Origin: Deltaproteobacteria bacterium | GTDB lineage: Bacteria > Desulfobacterota > Desulfobaccia > Desulfobaccales > 0-14-0-80-60-11 | DNA length: 12,053 bases | Assembly (NCBI GenBank): GCA_023381945.1 | Contig: JAMCQY010000208.1 | Span: 1 to 12,053 of the forward strand | Direction: 5' to 3' | Translations under genes and position numbers: made by a program | Part shown: in pieces, positions 11,997 through 12,053 of the stretch | Layout of the letters: the number at the start of each line of letters is the position of its first letter | Numbering within the stretch: the first letter of the stretch is position 1 | The notes under the pieces: model-generated | Databases searched by the model: none | Told to the model about the DNA's origin: nothing | The model's input: the letters and a program-made list of their open reading frames with translations, nothing else

Positions 11997-12053
11997 ATGC
12001 CTTCTCCCGATTCACCCTTCCGCAAACATCTCGATTGCCTCAAGGACCCACGA
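11997..12053 (+). CDS. Start of a gene cut by the window edge; possibly a transposase
   Basis: Nineteen codons are open from ATG 11997, with AGGAGG seven bases upstream, so a real start is likely. The residues are MPSPDSPFRKHLDCLKDPR. The pattern of a hydrophobic helix ending in LxDPR near residue 18 recalls the N-terminus of ISAs1/H-repeat-type DDE transposases (xxLLEHFxxLxDPR), but 19 residues cannot prove this. The hairpin over the ribosome binding site supports a transposase. It could equally be an unrelated protein. Confidence 0.5.
   Translation, partial: MPSPDSPFRKHLDCLKDPR

Noticed and set aside
1..12053. CRISPR array, toxin-antitoxin pair, restriction or other defence system
   Set aside because: No regularly spaced repeats and no recognisable defence-protein motifs were found anywhere in the window.

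Overview
The window looks like a chromosomal segment from a Gram-negative, probably anaerobic bacterium, most likely Desulfobacterota (former Deltaproteobacteria). The reasons are the style of the proteins, an outer-membrane beta-barrel, the pairing of a zinc-finger anti-sigma factor with a CnrX/ZraP-like periplasmic sensor, and a relic of a selenocysteine tRNA. The taxonomic call is inference from memory of protein families; no search was run.

Left part (1-3150): an envelope or metal-stress block. It starts with the C-terminal end of an ECF-type sigma factor. A secreted TPR protein follows, then a divergent small ferritin-like protein. A translationally coupled pair comes next: a zf-HC2 membrane anti-sigma factor and a membrane-anchored CnrX/ZraP-like sensor with a Gly/Pro-rich tail. 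A small secreted Cys-containing protein closes the block at a strong, probably bidirectional terminator. The TPR gene and the anti-sigma gene carry the same TCTTGGTG octamer at nearly the same distance from their starts.

Middle-left (3195-4200, minus strand): a SlyD-like FKBP prolyl isomerase with a six-cysteine tail, and a cold-shock protein. The cold-shock gene has a consensus promoter and a strikingly structured 5' leader.

Centre (4258-7379): an eroded mobile region. It opens with a 29-nt 3' fragment of tRNA-Sec (8-nt acceptor strand, G73, CCA) directly next to the C-terminal remnant of a tyrosine recombinase. This is the geometry of an attR end of an island integrated at selC. It is followed by an intact beta-barrel protein gene, an amidohydrolase lacking its N-terminal half, a LytS-type histidine kinase lacking its N-terminal part and fused head-to-head with the broken amidohydrolase, a LytTR response regulator with a one-base frameshift, and about 370 bp of apparently degenerate DNA.

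Right part (7380-12053): core genes return. An ElyC-like envelope protein lies 52 bp downstream of a full-length DNA polymerase III alpha subunit (dnaE), which has an extended -10 promoter. Beyond dnaE is a non-coding stretch with several hairpins. The window ends in the start of another gene, tentatively a transposase, whose ribosome binding site sits inside a 13/14-bp hairpin.

The strongest points for follow-up are the selC-type attachment relic with its gene graveyard, the structured csp leader, the free-standing ferritin-like domain resembling the one fused to archaeal encapsulins, and the separated sigma/anti-sigma module. No clearly new multi-gene system such as a defence island, CRISPR array or biosynthetic cluster is visible.
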